DNA from: Neofusicoccum parvum
Taxonomy: Eukaryota > Ascomycota > Dothideomycetes > Botryosphaeriales > Botryosphaeriaceae
Direction of reading: 5' to 3'
DNA length: 64,000 nt
Assembly (NCBI GenBank): GCA_020912385.1
Contig: CP087210.1
Coordinates: 806,001-870,000, forward strand
Shown here: positions 24,626-35,195 of the stretch, piece by piece
Layout: each line of letters opens with the position of its first letter
Numbering within the stretch: the first letter of the stretch is position 1
The notes under the pieces: model-generated
Seen by the model: only the letters and a program-made list of their open reading frames with translations
What the model was told of the DNA's origin: nothing
Databases searched by the model: none
Position numbers and translations under genes: made by a program

Positions 24626-26265
24626 ATGGCGCAACCGCTTGACATCAAAAAGGTCGTCTTCTCTGCATCACCATGCGCACAGACGACAAGCTCACTGAGC
24701 ATTGCAGATCGCCATGATCGGCTGCGGGAGCATGGGCGGTGGCATGGCCCTGCTGTTTGCCGAGCACGAGGTGCAAGTCTCGCTGCAGGACCCGTCCGAC
24801 GCAGCAATGGACAAGGTCGTCGCCCAGGCCAGGGACTCCTCCACCATCCCCGCTGGTGCCGTCCGCAAGTACTCCAACTACGAGACTCTGTGTGCCTCGC
24901 TCGACAGCCCCAAGGTCTTCGTCTTCTCGCTGCCGCACGGCTCCGTCGGGGACACCGTCCTCGGGGGCTTGATGCCGTATCTGGACAAGGGCGACATCAT
25001 CATCGATGCAGGCAATGAGAACTGGCAAAACACCGAGAGACGGCAGGCCAAATGCTACACGCGAGGCGTGCGGTACGTCGGAATGGGCGTATCGGGAGGC
25101 TATCAAGCTGCGAGGCAAGGGCCGAGCATGTGTCCAGGCGGAGACGACGAGTCGCTGGATCTGGTGCTGCCGCTGCTGAGGAAAGTCGCGGCAAAAGACA
25201 AGAATGGGGCCCCTTGCGTCGGCAAGGCAGGCACCGGCGGCGCTGGTCATTATGTCAAGATGATCCACAACGGCATCGAGCACGGCATGATCAGTGCCGT
25301 TTCGGAGGCGTATGGCATCATGAAGAGCGGCCTTGGTATGGGCAACGACGAGATCGGCGATGTGTTTGAGCGGTGGAACAGCAGGGGAGAGCTGGTAGGA
25401 TGGCCAAGGCCCCGTCGGCCTGCAACAGAAAGCTGACGCTCGGCAGCAAGGAACTTTCTTGGTCTGGATAGGCGCCGACATCTGCCGTGCAAAAGACAAG
25501 GCCCGCAACAACGAGAGCGTGCTTGACACGGTAGAGGACAAGGTCGTGCAAGACATCACTGGCGAAGAAGGCACCGGCATCTGGAGCAACGAGCAGGCCG
25601 TCTTCCACCACATCCCTGCCCCCACCCTGACCACCGCCCACTACCTCCGTCTTGCCTCAGCCGACCGCAACCAGCGCATCCGCGCACAGCAAACCATGGG
25701 CGCAGCGTTTCCGCCGCAGCCGCTCAGCCTGTCCGGGCAGGCCAAACAAGACTTTCTGGAAGCCCTGCGCCAGGCCACGTACGCTGCGTTCTTGACCAGC
25801 TACATCCAGGGGGTCAACATCATCGAACGCGCAGATCGGACAAACCACTGGAACATCGACTACGCCGCCGTGCTGCAGATTTGGCGGAGCGGCTGCATCA
25901 TCCAAGCCGACCACATTGCATCTTTGCTGCACCCCGTCTTTGCGAACCACAAAGCTCTCGACACCATCAACCTTCTCTTCCAGAAATCCGTCATGGCTGA
26001 TCTGAAGCCGTGCGTGGCGCCTCTGCGGGACGTTGTGGTCCGAGCCACAGCAGCCGACCACGTCCTCCCAGCGCTGAGCGCGAGCCTGGAGTACGTCAAG
26101 TACCAGACGAGCACAGAGCTGCCCATGAGCTTCGCCGAAGCGCAGCTGGACTACTTTGGCGCGCACATGTACGACCGGAAGGGCGAGGAAGGGACGGGCG
26201 CGCCCACCGAGGGCAAACACCATTTTGAGTGGAAGCCGGCGAAGAGCTCGATAACCGGAGCGTGA
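24626..26265 (+). CDS. 6-phosphogluconate dehydrogenase-like oxidoreductase
   Basis: NADP-type beta-hydroxyacid dehydrogenase of the 6PGDH family. Three exons (24626-24652, 24708-25394, 25447-26265) give 510 aa. The first exon encodes only nine residues. The Rossmann motif is GCGSMGGGM. The catalytic segment GHYVKMIHNGIEH holds Lys193 and Asn197 in family positions. The C-terminal all-helical domain ends with DYFGAHMYD. Three residues that contact the substrate phosphate in classical 6PGDH appear changed: the Tyr after GIE is His201, the Lys before GTG is Glu279, and the Arg before DYFGAH is Leu472. This suggests a diverged paralogue and not the housekeeping pentose-phosphate enzyme. The reaction is probably still an oxidative decarboxylation or dehydrogenation, but the substrate is open. 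Confidence 0.85.
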
Positions 26266-26585
26266 TCGTGTGTCTTGGATGTCCCCGTGGCCGCTCGTTT
26301 CTAGGTGGATGAGTCGCTGGTATGCACGATGCTTGGAAAGGCGCCGGCTGCCCCCACAGCCAGCCTCCACGCCGGTTGTCGCCACGCGAGATACTTTCAG
26401 TGACGCCACGATAGACTTCTTCTCGAAGAAGCGTAAATGTGCAGTTCGTATCACGGGAGCGTTGCGCCACATGCCGCCGGAAGCGCGGCTCACTTTTAGC
26501 TCCTCAACGCAAAGCTTGGGACAGGATCCACCCTTGGTTCGGAGAGCCAGAGCTTGGGACGTCACTACACTTCTGCCCAAGCAGT
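26266..26585. other. Intergenic, 3' side of the 6PGDH-like gene
   Basis: About 320 bp that appear to hold the 3' UTR of the upstream gene and the distal promoter of the next. Nothing else is seen. Confidence 0.4.
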
Positions 26586-26607
26586 CTATATTTAAATATT
26601 AATATAT
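26586..26607 (+). promoter_or_regulatory. TATA-type core promoter of the 143-aa protein gene
   Basis: A 22-bp run of A and T only, containing TATATTTAAATAT and TATATA, about 100 bp before the ATG at 26708. It stands out in an otherwise GC-rich stretch, and its distance fits a core promoter. No direct evidence of transcription is available. Confidence 0.5.
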
Positions 26608-26707
26608 AGTGCGTGCTCCTCGTGTGCCGCGAGTCTGCAACTTTCTTCTAGCCTCCCCAGCCTCGCTTTCCGATCCAGCCCGTCTTGCATAACCCCGTTG
26701 GACTGTG

Positions 26708-27208
26708 ATGGAGAGCGCACAGTCTGTCACCACCCCCATCGCAGCAATGAAGCCGTACGCCGAAGAAGCTGCTACTCCGAGCAGCACGAGCGACTTCGAC
26801 TCGTCGTCGCCGGCCTCGTCTTTCTACAACTGCATCGAGCATCCGCACTGCCGAACCTTCGTGACCGAGGGCTTTGCGGGCGGCGTCGAGGTAAGATCGA
26901 AGACGGGAAAGGCCGTGGTCCTGCAGAAGGTGTGCAGGTCGCTGAAGAGAAGGCTGAGGAAGAGCTTTGTGGCGGGCTTTGAAGCGAAGAAGCCGACGGT
27001 AAGAGACAAGTCAGACACTTTGCTTCTGCTCATGGGCTCTGGGCGCTGACTCGGCGGGTTCCCACAGGCACAGCAGGGCCCGTCGCCGCAAGAGAAGAGC
27101 CGGCACGAGATTCGAGAGCTCTATCTGCCGTGTCCTGGATCAACCCCGCCGGAGGTTGAAGTCGAGTATCGCGCGCTGATGGAAGAGCGGAGGCGGGCAA
27201 TACGATGA
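26708..27208 (+). CDS. Small unrecognised protein, 143 aa
   Basis: Two exons (26708-26998 and 27068-27208) separated by a 69-bp intron with a GTAAGA donor and CACAG acceptor. The protein begins with a Ser/Thr-rich stretch, has a central basic segment (KSLKRRLRKS-type pattern) that could be a nuclear signal, and ends with an Arg/Glu-rich helix. No catalytic motif or membrane segment is visible, and I do not recognise the family. Support comes from the well-formed intron, the continuous frame across the junction and an AT-rich core promoter about 100 bp upstream. It converges with the PEX2 gene, with 126 bp between the stops. Confidence 0.6.
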
Positions 27209-27334
27209 GGACGAAACTGTCGAAACTTTAGGATTCGCTCGTTGTGGGTATCAACTAATACACAACGCTTTCTCAATCGCTACTTCCAACTCGGCCAACG
27301 AGTCCCCTCCTGTCTTTTCCGAATCCAAAATCTC

Positions 27335-28952
27335 CTACTCGTCAAACTCGAGCTCGTCTTCCTCCTCGTCGATCTCCTCACTCTGCTCGTCCTCGCTGCC
27401 GTTGCTGGTCCTGCTTTCCTCGTCTTCGTCGACGATCCTGCTGGCGCGCGCCCACTCCTCGCTCTCGGTCAGCGCCCTGCTGCCGAGCAAGCTCTGCTCG
27501 GTGCTGGTGCCGCCGACCTCGATCTCCTTGTCGTCCTGCTCCGGTGCCGGGCTGACCTGGCGGAGGCTGCGCTTCTCGTCGTCGCCCAGCGCCGCGAAGC
27601 CCACGCTCTTGCCACCGTTGCCGGACCCCGACGAGGTCGGACGGACTGCGCCGCCGGCAGCCGGCTGCTGCTCGACGATCACGTCGCCGTCCCACGGCTT
27701 GCACGCCGTGGCCACGTCGCCGCAGCGCAGACACGTCCAGCCCTCGCCCTCCTCGGCCTCGATCTTCTGGGCCAGACACACGAAGCAGTACACGCAGCCG
27801 CACGGCACGGCCTGGTAGGGGTTCGTGATGTCGGTCGCGGCGCTGCCGACGACGCCGCCGCCGCCCGTGGCCGACTGCGACATGACCTGGGCCTCAGAGG
27901 CGCCGCCGGCCGGGTTCTGGTCGCTGTAGCAGATGGCGCAGGTGCGCTCGGGCAGGAAGCCCAGCTCGCCGGCCTTGCCGACGAAGCTCTCGTCGTCGTC
28001 CGAGGCGGGTGCGCCGGCGAAGAAGGCGCGCACACGGCGCCACGCGCGCGACAGGATGCGGCGCCACCGCGAGATGCCGACGAGCGGCAGCAGGAAGAGG
28101 AGGAACTCGGTGAAGGCATGCCACACCAGCTGGCGGTTCAGGTATTCAAACGAGACCTCGCGCGAGATGGCGGCGCTCGTAGGCGTCAGGCGCAGGCTGA
28201 GCAGGCGGTCGAGGAGGGTGCGGTAGCGGCCGTTGGTCAGGAAGACGAGGAACGAGGCGAAGGCGGCGGCCGAGTGGGTGGTGGCCAGCAGGCTGGAGAC
28301 GCGCTCGGCCAGACGCACGCGCGGCGAGGGCAGCTCGTAGTCGCTGGTGCGCGCAATCAGCCAGTCCTCCCACTTTGTCCAGGCGTAGCGGCCGCCGACG
28401 GTGGCGAGCCCGTAGACGCTCTTCTGCCAGCGCCGGGGCGGCGGGCGCGCCGGGTCGGCGGTGCGCGAGTCGGTGTAGCGGAGGCCCTGCAGGGCGGCGC
28501 CGTACGAGGCGTTGTGGTCCCAGATAGATAGCTTGAATAGGACGGCGCGCAGCGCCAGCAGGATCTCGGGGCTGTACTCGTCGGCCAGGTGTGACTGCGA
28601 TGCGGCAGCGTCAGCGTGCATTCTCGGGGGGCGGCGGCGCAGCGCTCACGCCAAAGTACTTCAGCGCCTCGCCGACCTGGCCCTTGAGCAGCTCCAGCAG
28701 CTCCTCGTCCAGCAGCTCGGCGTCGACCTGGCCGACGCGGAAGGCGGGGCGCGTGCCCTCGCGGCCCTTGACGGCATCCCACAGCGCCACGCCCGCGCCG
28801 CCGAGCCGGCTGACGGGGTACGGGAGGGCGGCGATGCGCTGTTGGGCCTGGCGGTCGTGCTCGTGGCGGAGGCGGGCGCGGTACTCGTGCTCGCGCTGGC
28901 GGCGGCGGGCGGCGAGGCGCTGCTGGGCGGCGGCAAAATCGGCGGACGACAT
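27335..28952 (-). CDS. PEX2: Peroxisome biogenesis RING E3 ligase PEX2
   Basis: Peroxisomal membrane protein of the PEX2-PEX10-PEX12 complex, which ubiquitinates the receptor PEX5 so it can be recycled. Two exons (28952-28650, 28594-27335) with a 55-bp intron that joins LKYFG to SHLADEYSPE; 520 aa. The N-terminal half is the Pex2/Pex12 domain with the typical FRVGQVDAELLDEEL motif and hydrophobic segments. The RING finger begins near residue 320: CAICYSD, then a Gly/Ser-rich insert, CGCVYCFVC and CLRCG, so the zinc ligands are present. The insert between the first and second Cys pairs is longer than in yeast. The C-terminal 60 residues are strongly acidic and disordered. Confidence 0.9.
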
Positions 28953-29270
28953 GTCAGGGCGGGTGGTGCAGGTGCTGGTGTCGCATTGGGCCGGCCGTCT
29001 TTATGCGGCGGGCAGCATGCGGCGAGCAGCGCGGCGGCGATGGAGCGATGGCATGATGTGACGGTGGCAGTAGTGGTTGGCCGCGGGTAGGGCGGCCAAG
29101 CCCGAGGTTCTCTGGCATGTGCGCCCGCCGCGCCCGCGCCCGCCGGGTGTGCGCGCTGCGGCTCTCGCGTCGCGCTCCAGCACTGGCACTGGCACTGGCA
29201 CTTCCGCCCGCGTCACTCGCCAGCAGCACCGGGCCTCGTCGTCGTCAACACTGCGATTCAGACATGCATT
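28953..29270. promoter_or_regulatory. Short intergenic region upstream of PEX2
   Basis: 318 bp between the PEX2 start and the stop of the next minus-strand gene. It must contain the PEX2 promoter. Nothing further is visible except a short GGCACT-type run near 29185-29205. Confidence 0.4.
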
Positions 29271-30317
29271 TCAGACCACCTGCGCCGCAATACCAGCGCA
29301 GATCTGTGCAATCGACGCAAAGTCCTCCGTCGGCGTCCGCCCCAGCCCGCACTCCGTCGCGACGCCGAACCGCCTGCGTCCCAACGCCTCCTGCGCCGCC
29401 TGCAGCCGCCGCTGCGTCCCGTCCGCGTCGTGCGCGTGCACCAGTCCCAGATACAGCTCCGTCTCGTCCCAGCCCAGGCTCTTCAGCGGCGCAAAGTATG
29501 CCGCGTCGTCGCGCGCCCTCGGCACCGGCAGATGCACCCACTCCACCCGCCGGCCGGCTCCTTCCAGCACGCCTCTCGCAATCTGCACCATCAGGCCCAT
29601 GTCCTTCGGCTCCACGAAGTGCTTGTGCCCCATGTCCCCGTAGCATATGTGCAGCCCCACCTCCACCCCGTCCTTGACTGCCCCGACCAGCCTGGCAATC
29701 CTCCCCACGAGCCCCTCAAACACATCGCCCTCGAAGAATGGCTCGAAATGCGGCCAGTACGCGCCCTCGAGCGTCATTGGCTCCGCCGCCACATCCCACT
29801 GGATCGCCAGGTCCTCGGCAGGGACCTCAGCCTCAACCCGGCGAAGGCAGCCGAGCAGAGCATCCGTGTACAGCGGCTCGACCAGCTGCTGGAACCCCGG
29901 CCGGATCAGGCACATGACGCAGAAGACGCTCGGCAGGCACACCTGGAACTTCACTCCCTGCTCTATCTCGCCCTGCTCCCGCAGTTTCTTGAACTCGGCC
30001 CACGATTCCAGCGCTGCGTCGTCGTATCCGGGCTTGAGCGCCGGCATGCCCGCCACGATGGCTTGCGCCTCGTCCGCAGAGATGGCCGGTTGGTGCAGGT
30101 AGTTGAAAGAGCTGTCGTATGTGCGGAGCACGGCAGGAGTGTGTGCGAAGACGCCCATTTGCCACCCGATGAAGGTGGAGCGGTGCGCCGGCTCGCCGTC
30201 GGGGAGCCGCCGGAGACGGTGCGGGAAGGACTTCAGGGCCGTTCGAAATGCATCGCTGGCTGTGGTCGCGCCGCAGACACTGCCGACGAGGTGGACGCCC
30301 TGGGGCTTGGTGGTCAT
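29271..30317 (-). CDS. MetE/UROD-superfamily protein of unknown substrate
   Basis: Single-exon 348-aa protein; the ATG is at 30315-30317. It begins with VHLVGSVCGA and the pattern RLPDGEPAHRSTFIGWQ, which I recognise from fungal proteins annotated as cobalamin-independent methionine synthase (MetE) C-terminal-like. The barrel fold is suggested by regularly spaced beta-strands such as IQWDVAAEP and LHICYGDMGH; the latter resembles the MetE/UROD substrate-binding strand. It ends with the segment FGVATECGLGR, near where MetE proteins carry a zinc-binding Cys. The protein is half the length of a full MetE and lacks its N-terminal domain. It is probably a soluble C1- or thiol-related enzyme of unknown role. 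Confidence 0.7.
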   Translation of the reverse strand: MTTKPQGVHLVGSVCGATTASDAFRTALKSFPHRLRRLPDGEPAHRSTFIGWQMGVFAHTPAVLRTYDSSFNYLHQPAISADEAQAIVAGMPALKPGYDDAALESWAEFKKLREQGEIEQGVKFQVCLPSVFCVMCLIRPGFQQLVEPLYTDALLGCLRRVEAEVPAEDLAIQWDVAAEPMTLEGAYWPHFEPFFEGDVFEGLVGRIARLVGAVKDGVEVGLHICYGDMGHKHFVEPKDMGLMVQIARGVLEGAGRRVEWVHLPVPRARDDAAYFAPLKSLGWDETELYLGLVHAHDADGTQRRLQAAQEALGRRRFGVATECGLGRTPTEDFASIAQICAGIAAQVV

Positions 30318-31091
30318 GATGGCTGGGTTGAGCGCTGTGACTGAGACTCCACTGTGTGGCCGAGAGAGCTCTTATACCACCACGCGGACATTCTTCAGAG
30401 TGCGAGCACCGAAGTCATGCAAAAGAGCCGGCGCCGTTTGGGGCTCTGTGCAGGCTCTGCGGGGAAAGCGGGAATCATGTACCCAATGTGTGACATGCAG
30501 CCAGCATGCCGCACTCGGGTTTAAGAGCTTCGGCCTCGGGTTTGGCGGCTGATCCCGAGTGATTCAGCACGAAATAGCGCTGCCTCCGCCGTTTCGGAGG
30601 ATTGGACATTCGCCGACTCCTCTGCTTGACAAATTGGTCGGCAGCCGTTGGCTGTAGTAGGTTGAGGGGCCGTATAGAACACGTGCGCGAATAACGGACA
30701 CACCCAGACGAAAGGCTACTCTGAACATGCTGAGAGCGAACAAACTCGATGGTCGCGTTCTCTCCTTGCTGTCCCCGCATGAGCATGCGCAGAGCATCGA
30801 TCCGACGATGCTGTTCCCAAACCTCCTAAGCCTCGCACACCTCGGCCTTTTGAACTCCATGTCAACGCAAGGTACAATATTAAATCTAAGCGACCTCCTG
30901 TTTACTCATCTATCCATATGGAGCATCAGAGCACATGAAAGCTATTGGAGAACCGAAACCATACGGCATCCTCGATCGCAGCTAAGCGGCATATAGATCA
31001 TAGACCGTCGTTCTGCGCATCTGTTTGTTCGAGAAAGCAGCTATCAACCAACTCCACCGAGTCTCCCGTAACCGGAGGCCACTTTGAATAA
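30318..31091. other. Intergenic, change from core to accessory region
   Basis: 774 bp with no supported gene. AT content rises from about 30.6 kb onward, in line with the change of region. The C-terminal frame of the neighbouring monooxygenase could extend here if a further intron exists: a sister frame at about 31009-31095 reads ASGRIQAPDYSKWPPVTGD before a stop. Confidence 0.4.
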
Positions 31092-33282
31092 TCAGGCGCT
31101 TGTATTCTCCCGCTGGCTGCGTTGACCATCGATTCGGAGACCTACAGCTCTTGCCCAAACCGGATCCACGTTGTGGAGGCCGATATGTGGCGAGTCGTCC
31201 ATGCTCTCGTCAAACATCTCCGGCACAAACCCATTGCCGAGATAGCTGAAACGATTGCCCATGCTCCCATCGGCGCGGCCGACATGCTCAATGTCATAAT
31301 CTTCCCACCGGGGTTGGTCCAAGGCCTTGACAAAGTGAAGCGTAATGCCGGGCCACACTGCATCCACACGACCCGCATGCTTGCCTGTCTGGATCTTGTA
31401 CCACGACGGGCAGTTCCCTGCCCACACTGCTCCTCTGAGCCACTGCTGAGCATGTTCGATGAAGTCGTCCGTCGCAGCTCGACTTGGAGTGATGGAACGG
31501 ATGCTGATCTCTGTCTGCAACTTCGTCACAGCTTGCACCACGTATCGAGAGGCCGCATTCAGCGCGCTGATCAGCGAACCGTTCGCCGTAGTCCAATACG
31601 GGCCCGTGCCGAAGAAGTAGTTCGGGAATCCCGGCACACCGATGCCCAGGTACGCGTCCCGTTTCTCGGCGAAGGCGTCAGCCATCCGCAGCCCTTCTTT
31701 GCCAACGACCTCGAACGGGGGGATGAAGTCAACGAGGAAACCTCAATGAAGTTACATCAGCGTCATCCCTTGCTGTATTCAAGGAACTCACCGGTAGCGC
31801 AGACAACTGTGTCGACCTTTCTTTCCATCCCGTCTTGGTCGACAACCCCGTCTTCTGTGAGAGCAGCTACGGATTTGAAGATGACCTCTGTGTTCGGCTG
31901 ATGCACAGCACGAATGAATTGGTCGCCTGGCGTGATCCTCCGACATCCGGGTGCGAATGTGGGCGTGAATCCTACTAAATCAGCACACATCCTCTACGCA
32001 TTGGGGAGTGCTGTCAGCCTACCGTGCAGCAAGTCCGGGTTTGTGATCATCTTTGACATTCGTTCGTGCAGCTTTCTGATCGCGCCTTTCTGCATGTTGC
32101 TGCCCTGCTGGGCCATTGCTGGGAACAGAGTGTTCAGGCGGTTCTCTATCTCCTTCGCATGCTTGACCATTGCTTCCGGATTCGTGCGGAAGTTGGCCTT
32201 GGTCTTCTCATCGTCTTCAAGTACTAAGCAGGACGTCGAGCTTTTTTCCATCGGGGCGAAAGACTTACAAGCGTAGTTTGTTTCGCCTCCCAAGGCTGGG
32301 CTGAACCAGACGGGCGTGCGGCAGTATACCTGCAGACGATCGACATACGGCTGTGCTCTCTTCGTTAAGCGCGGAGCCGAGATCCAAATCCCATGGTGTC
32401 AAGCTTACCTGCATGCTAGGAACCACCTGAACTGCAGAGGCTCCCGCCCCAATCACGGCAACACTTCTTCCCTTCCACTGCTCTTGCGAGAAGTCCTGGT
32501 CCCACTGTGCCGTATGCAGAAGCTACAAGTCCCGTGAGACTGTGCGGGCTACTCGAAACGAGGAATCCTTACCCTGCCTTTGAATTTTTCAAGTCCTTCA
32601 ATCTCAGGCCACATGGATTTGTGCTGAGTCCCACTGTTGTTCACGAGAAGCTCCGCATGTTGGGTGTATTCAACACACTTCTGGCCTGGCCGAGTTTCGC
32701 GGAGAACAACCTCCCAGTATCCTTTGTCATTCCACGTTGCCCGTAAAAGCTCGGTGTTGAAGCGAATGTATTTTCGAAGGTCAAAAACGTCGCAAACCTT
32801 TTCCAAGTATGCGCGTATTTCAGCTCCCCTGTGCAAGTCTCAGCGGAGTTATTCGCCACTTCCACGATGGTAACTCACGGGCTCATGAAGTGGGTCCAGT
32901 CTGGATTCGGAGCCCAGCTGTACTGGTAGATGTGGGATGGGACGTCACAAGCAATGCCGGGGTAGCGATTGAGGTTCCAGACTCCGCCCAGCAACGGCTC
33001 CTTTTCAACAAGCGTCAGCTCGAAGTTTTGGCATTGATGCGAGATGTAGTATGCCAAGTTGATGCTGGCTAAGCCCGATCCAACGTTGAGGATTCGGATC
33101 TTGCGGTTGCCTATATATTGTAAACCACCTGTAGTCTTGACTTCCTGGGGATACGTACTCGGATCGCCAAGGAGGTGTTGTCCCAACCTGTAGTCGGCTT
33201 CCAGATTCCGGTAATACTCATTGTTTGGGGTTTGGTTTTCCGCTATGCCTTTGACAAGGTTTTCGGTGATAATTGAAGCCAT
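31092..33282 (-). CDS. Baeyer-Villiger-type flavin monooxygenase
   Basis: FAD/NADPH enzyme that inserts oxygen next to a ketone to form an ester or lactone. Eight exons on the minus strand (33282-33159, 33110-32879, 32828-32573, 32522-32409, 32329-32269, 32223-32023, 31974-31792, 31741-31092) give 606 aa. The FAD Rossmann motif is VGSGLAS (52-57, third glycine replaced by Ser). The type I BVMO fingerprint FKGRLLHTAQWD (201-212) is completed only after splicing. The NADP Rossmann motif VIGAGAS follows at about 229. Two proposed introns (48 bp at 33111-33158 and 45 bp at 32224-32268) are multiples of three without stops, so the frame also reads through them; splicing fits the family better. The extreme C-terminus is uncertain. 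It is divergent from the hydrolase at 33702. Confidence 0.85.
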
Positions 33283-33701
33283 TCTTGAAAAAAAAAATTA
33301 AGAGGCCTTAACACGATAAAGAGATTGTAGGAAGGCTCAGTCATATTAGAAACAATGATGAAGCAGCTCCTCATATATCTTGCTCCTCATATATCCTGCT
33401 CCTCCTATATCTTACTCCTACACATGCAAGATTCTCCAATGAGCCCCTTTGCTAATATTGTCGGAATCGCCGTCTCGTTCCGCACAATATCTCCAGGCAA
33501 GGCCACGCTGGGCAGTAATTGGAAAGTCACGGAAGTTCCGTTCACTTCCGACAGTTGCTTACAATATTGTCTAGCACTGCAGTCCTCTTCTCGGCCGTTT
33601 TCTCGTTAAAGAAAAAGCAATTTATTTTTCCCTAGTATTTGAAACCTCTTTTGAACTCAGACAACTTCTCAACGCACTTGTTCGAGGGGCTGAAATCAAC
33701 G
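33283..33701. promoter_or_regulatory. Bidirectional promoter of monooxygenase and hydrolase
   Basis: 419 bp between two divergent ATGs. It is AT-rich, with repeated TCATATAT(C/T) strings around 33370-33410, a decamer-like element repeated two or three times as TCCTCATATATC/TCCTCCTATATC. These may be regulator sites or core promoter elements. No binding site was proven. Confidence 0.5.
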
Positions 33702-34868
33702 ATGACACCGTATATCGCACCGGACTGGCTCGAGGTATGTTGATGCGATGACAACGAGGAAGTTTCTGACAGAGTCATCAGATCGAGAAAAGCTTTGGTG
33801 GGTCGAGGATTACCCTTAATGGGTCAATCGGACAGTATAGAGAGCGTGGGGAGATGTTACGAAGTGTGTCCAGACCTGATTTCGTTCCATCAGATGGTGA
33901 GGGATTGAAGACAAGTCAGTGGTGTAACGCTATTCCGATGTCTTGGCCCTGAATCCTTTGTAGGCGACACAGCAATCGGCGTTCTACGAGCGAGAACCTA
34001 CGTGCCTCGAGAGGCCCAGAGCAAAGCACTCCCGGTCGGGGTCTATGGGCACTCCGGAGGCTTCTGTGAAGGTGATCTGGACAGCGAGGATGCCCTGTGC
34101 CGACTGGTCGCGTATAGCTGTCCCTGCATTGTCGTTTCAGTCGAGTACCGCAAAGCGCCAGTCAACAAACCCCCCATCCCCTTCCAAGACTTTTTGGACG
34201 GCTTTCTATGGGTGCGTCCACGTCCGTCTCGCTTCTTGCTTGCTCGTGTTAACCCAGAGAGTGCACATAGGCTTACGATTCTGCGGAGACCCTGGGCGGC
34301 GACCGAAGCAAGGTATTCGCCTTCGGCTGCTCCGCAGGGGGCAGCCTCGCTCTCGCAACAGCGCACAGACTCGTTGAAATGGGCAAAGGAGATGTTATGA
34401 AAGGCGTGGCCAACTGCGCCGGCGGTACAGTCCACGAGCAGGGGGTGCCTCCACGCCTGAAAGACATGTACAAAGCAATGGAGGAGAACAGCGTGGGGGT
34501 TCCCATCATTGACAGGCAGACAACGCAAATCATCAATGGTAAGAGCCTCCTCGCACGCACTTTACAGGCTGACTCGAAAATCAGATGTCGCGGGACTCAA
34601 TGAGTACTCAAGCGACCCGTGGATGTTTCCCCTCTTGTCCGAGAACTTGGGCAAATTTCCCCCGACGTATTTGGTGGCGTGTGGGGCCGATCCGCTGCGG
34701 GACGACAACGTCATCCTCGCGTCGGAGTTGCAGAGACTGGGAGTCAGGACAAAGATTGATGTCTACGATGGAATGCCACACCTCTTCTGGACATTTGCGC
34801 GCTTTCCTCCATTCCAAGTCTTTCTTTCCAACCTGGTGGGTGGGATCCAGTTCATCCTGAGCGACTAG
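33702..34868 (+). CDS. Alpha/beta-hydrolase, HSL-type esterase/lipase
   Basis: Predicted carboxylic ester hydrolase. Five exons (33702-33734, 33782-33896, 33964-34211, 34271-34538, 34585-34868) give 315 aa. The catalytic triad is readable: Ser153 in GCSAGG, Asp257 in GADPLRDD, His287 in GMPHLFW. The oxyanion motif, usually HGGG, reads H79-S80-G81-G82, and the nucleophile elbow reads GCSAGG where GDSAGG is usual. It has no signal peptide, so it is probably cytosolic. It is divergent from the Baeyer-Villiger enzyme, and hydrolysis of the ester made by that enzyme is the obvious hypothesis. Confidence 0.85.
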
Positions 34869-35195
34869 CTTGCAACGGGGATCATTTGTCACCTTGGCTG
34901 TTTGAGAGTCGATCAAGACGCGTCATTTAACTTACGAAGCATCAAGAACATTATTTCTTGGTCCTATGGAATTGCTCCGCCAACGGGCGGATCGTTGGCC
35001 TGCACATACGAACGTGTTCTCCAATCGGAGAGAGCGCCCACTGCGGGGCAACTCAATGCGTCCCCTTACCCCCCGCTCCGGCGTCGACAGAGTACATACG
35101 GGGCTCCCTCACGAAACCCAAATTTGAGAACAAAAGATTGCCATTCGCACAGTCTGCTGGCTGAGCAGACTCCAACGAATCCTACCCGATCCCCC
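34869..35195. promoter_or_regulatory. Intergenic upstream of the Zn2Cys6 gene
   Basis: 327 bp between the hydrolase stop and the regulator ATG, in the same orientation. It should hold the regulator's promoter; no distinct site was recognised. Confidence 0.4.
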
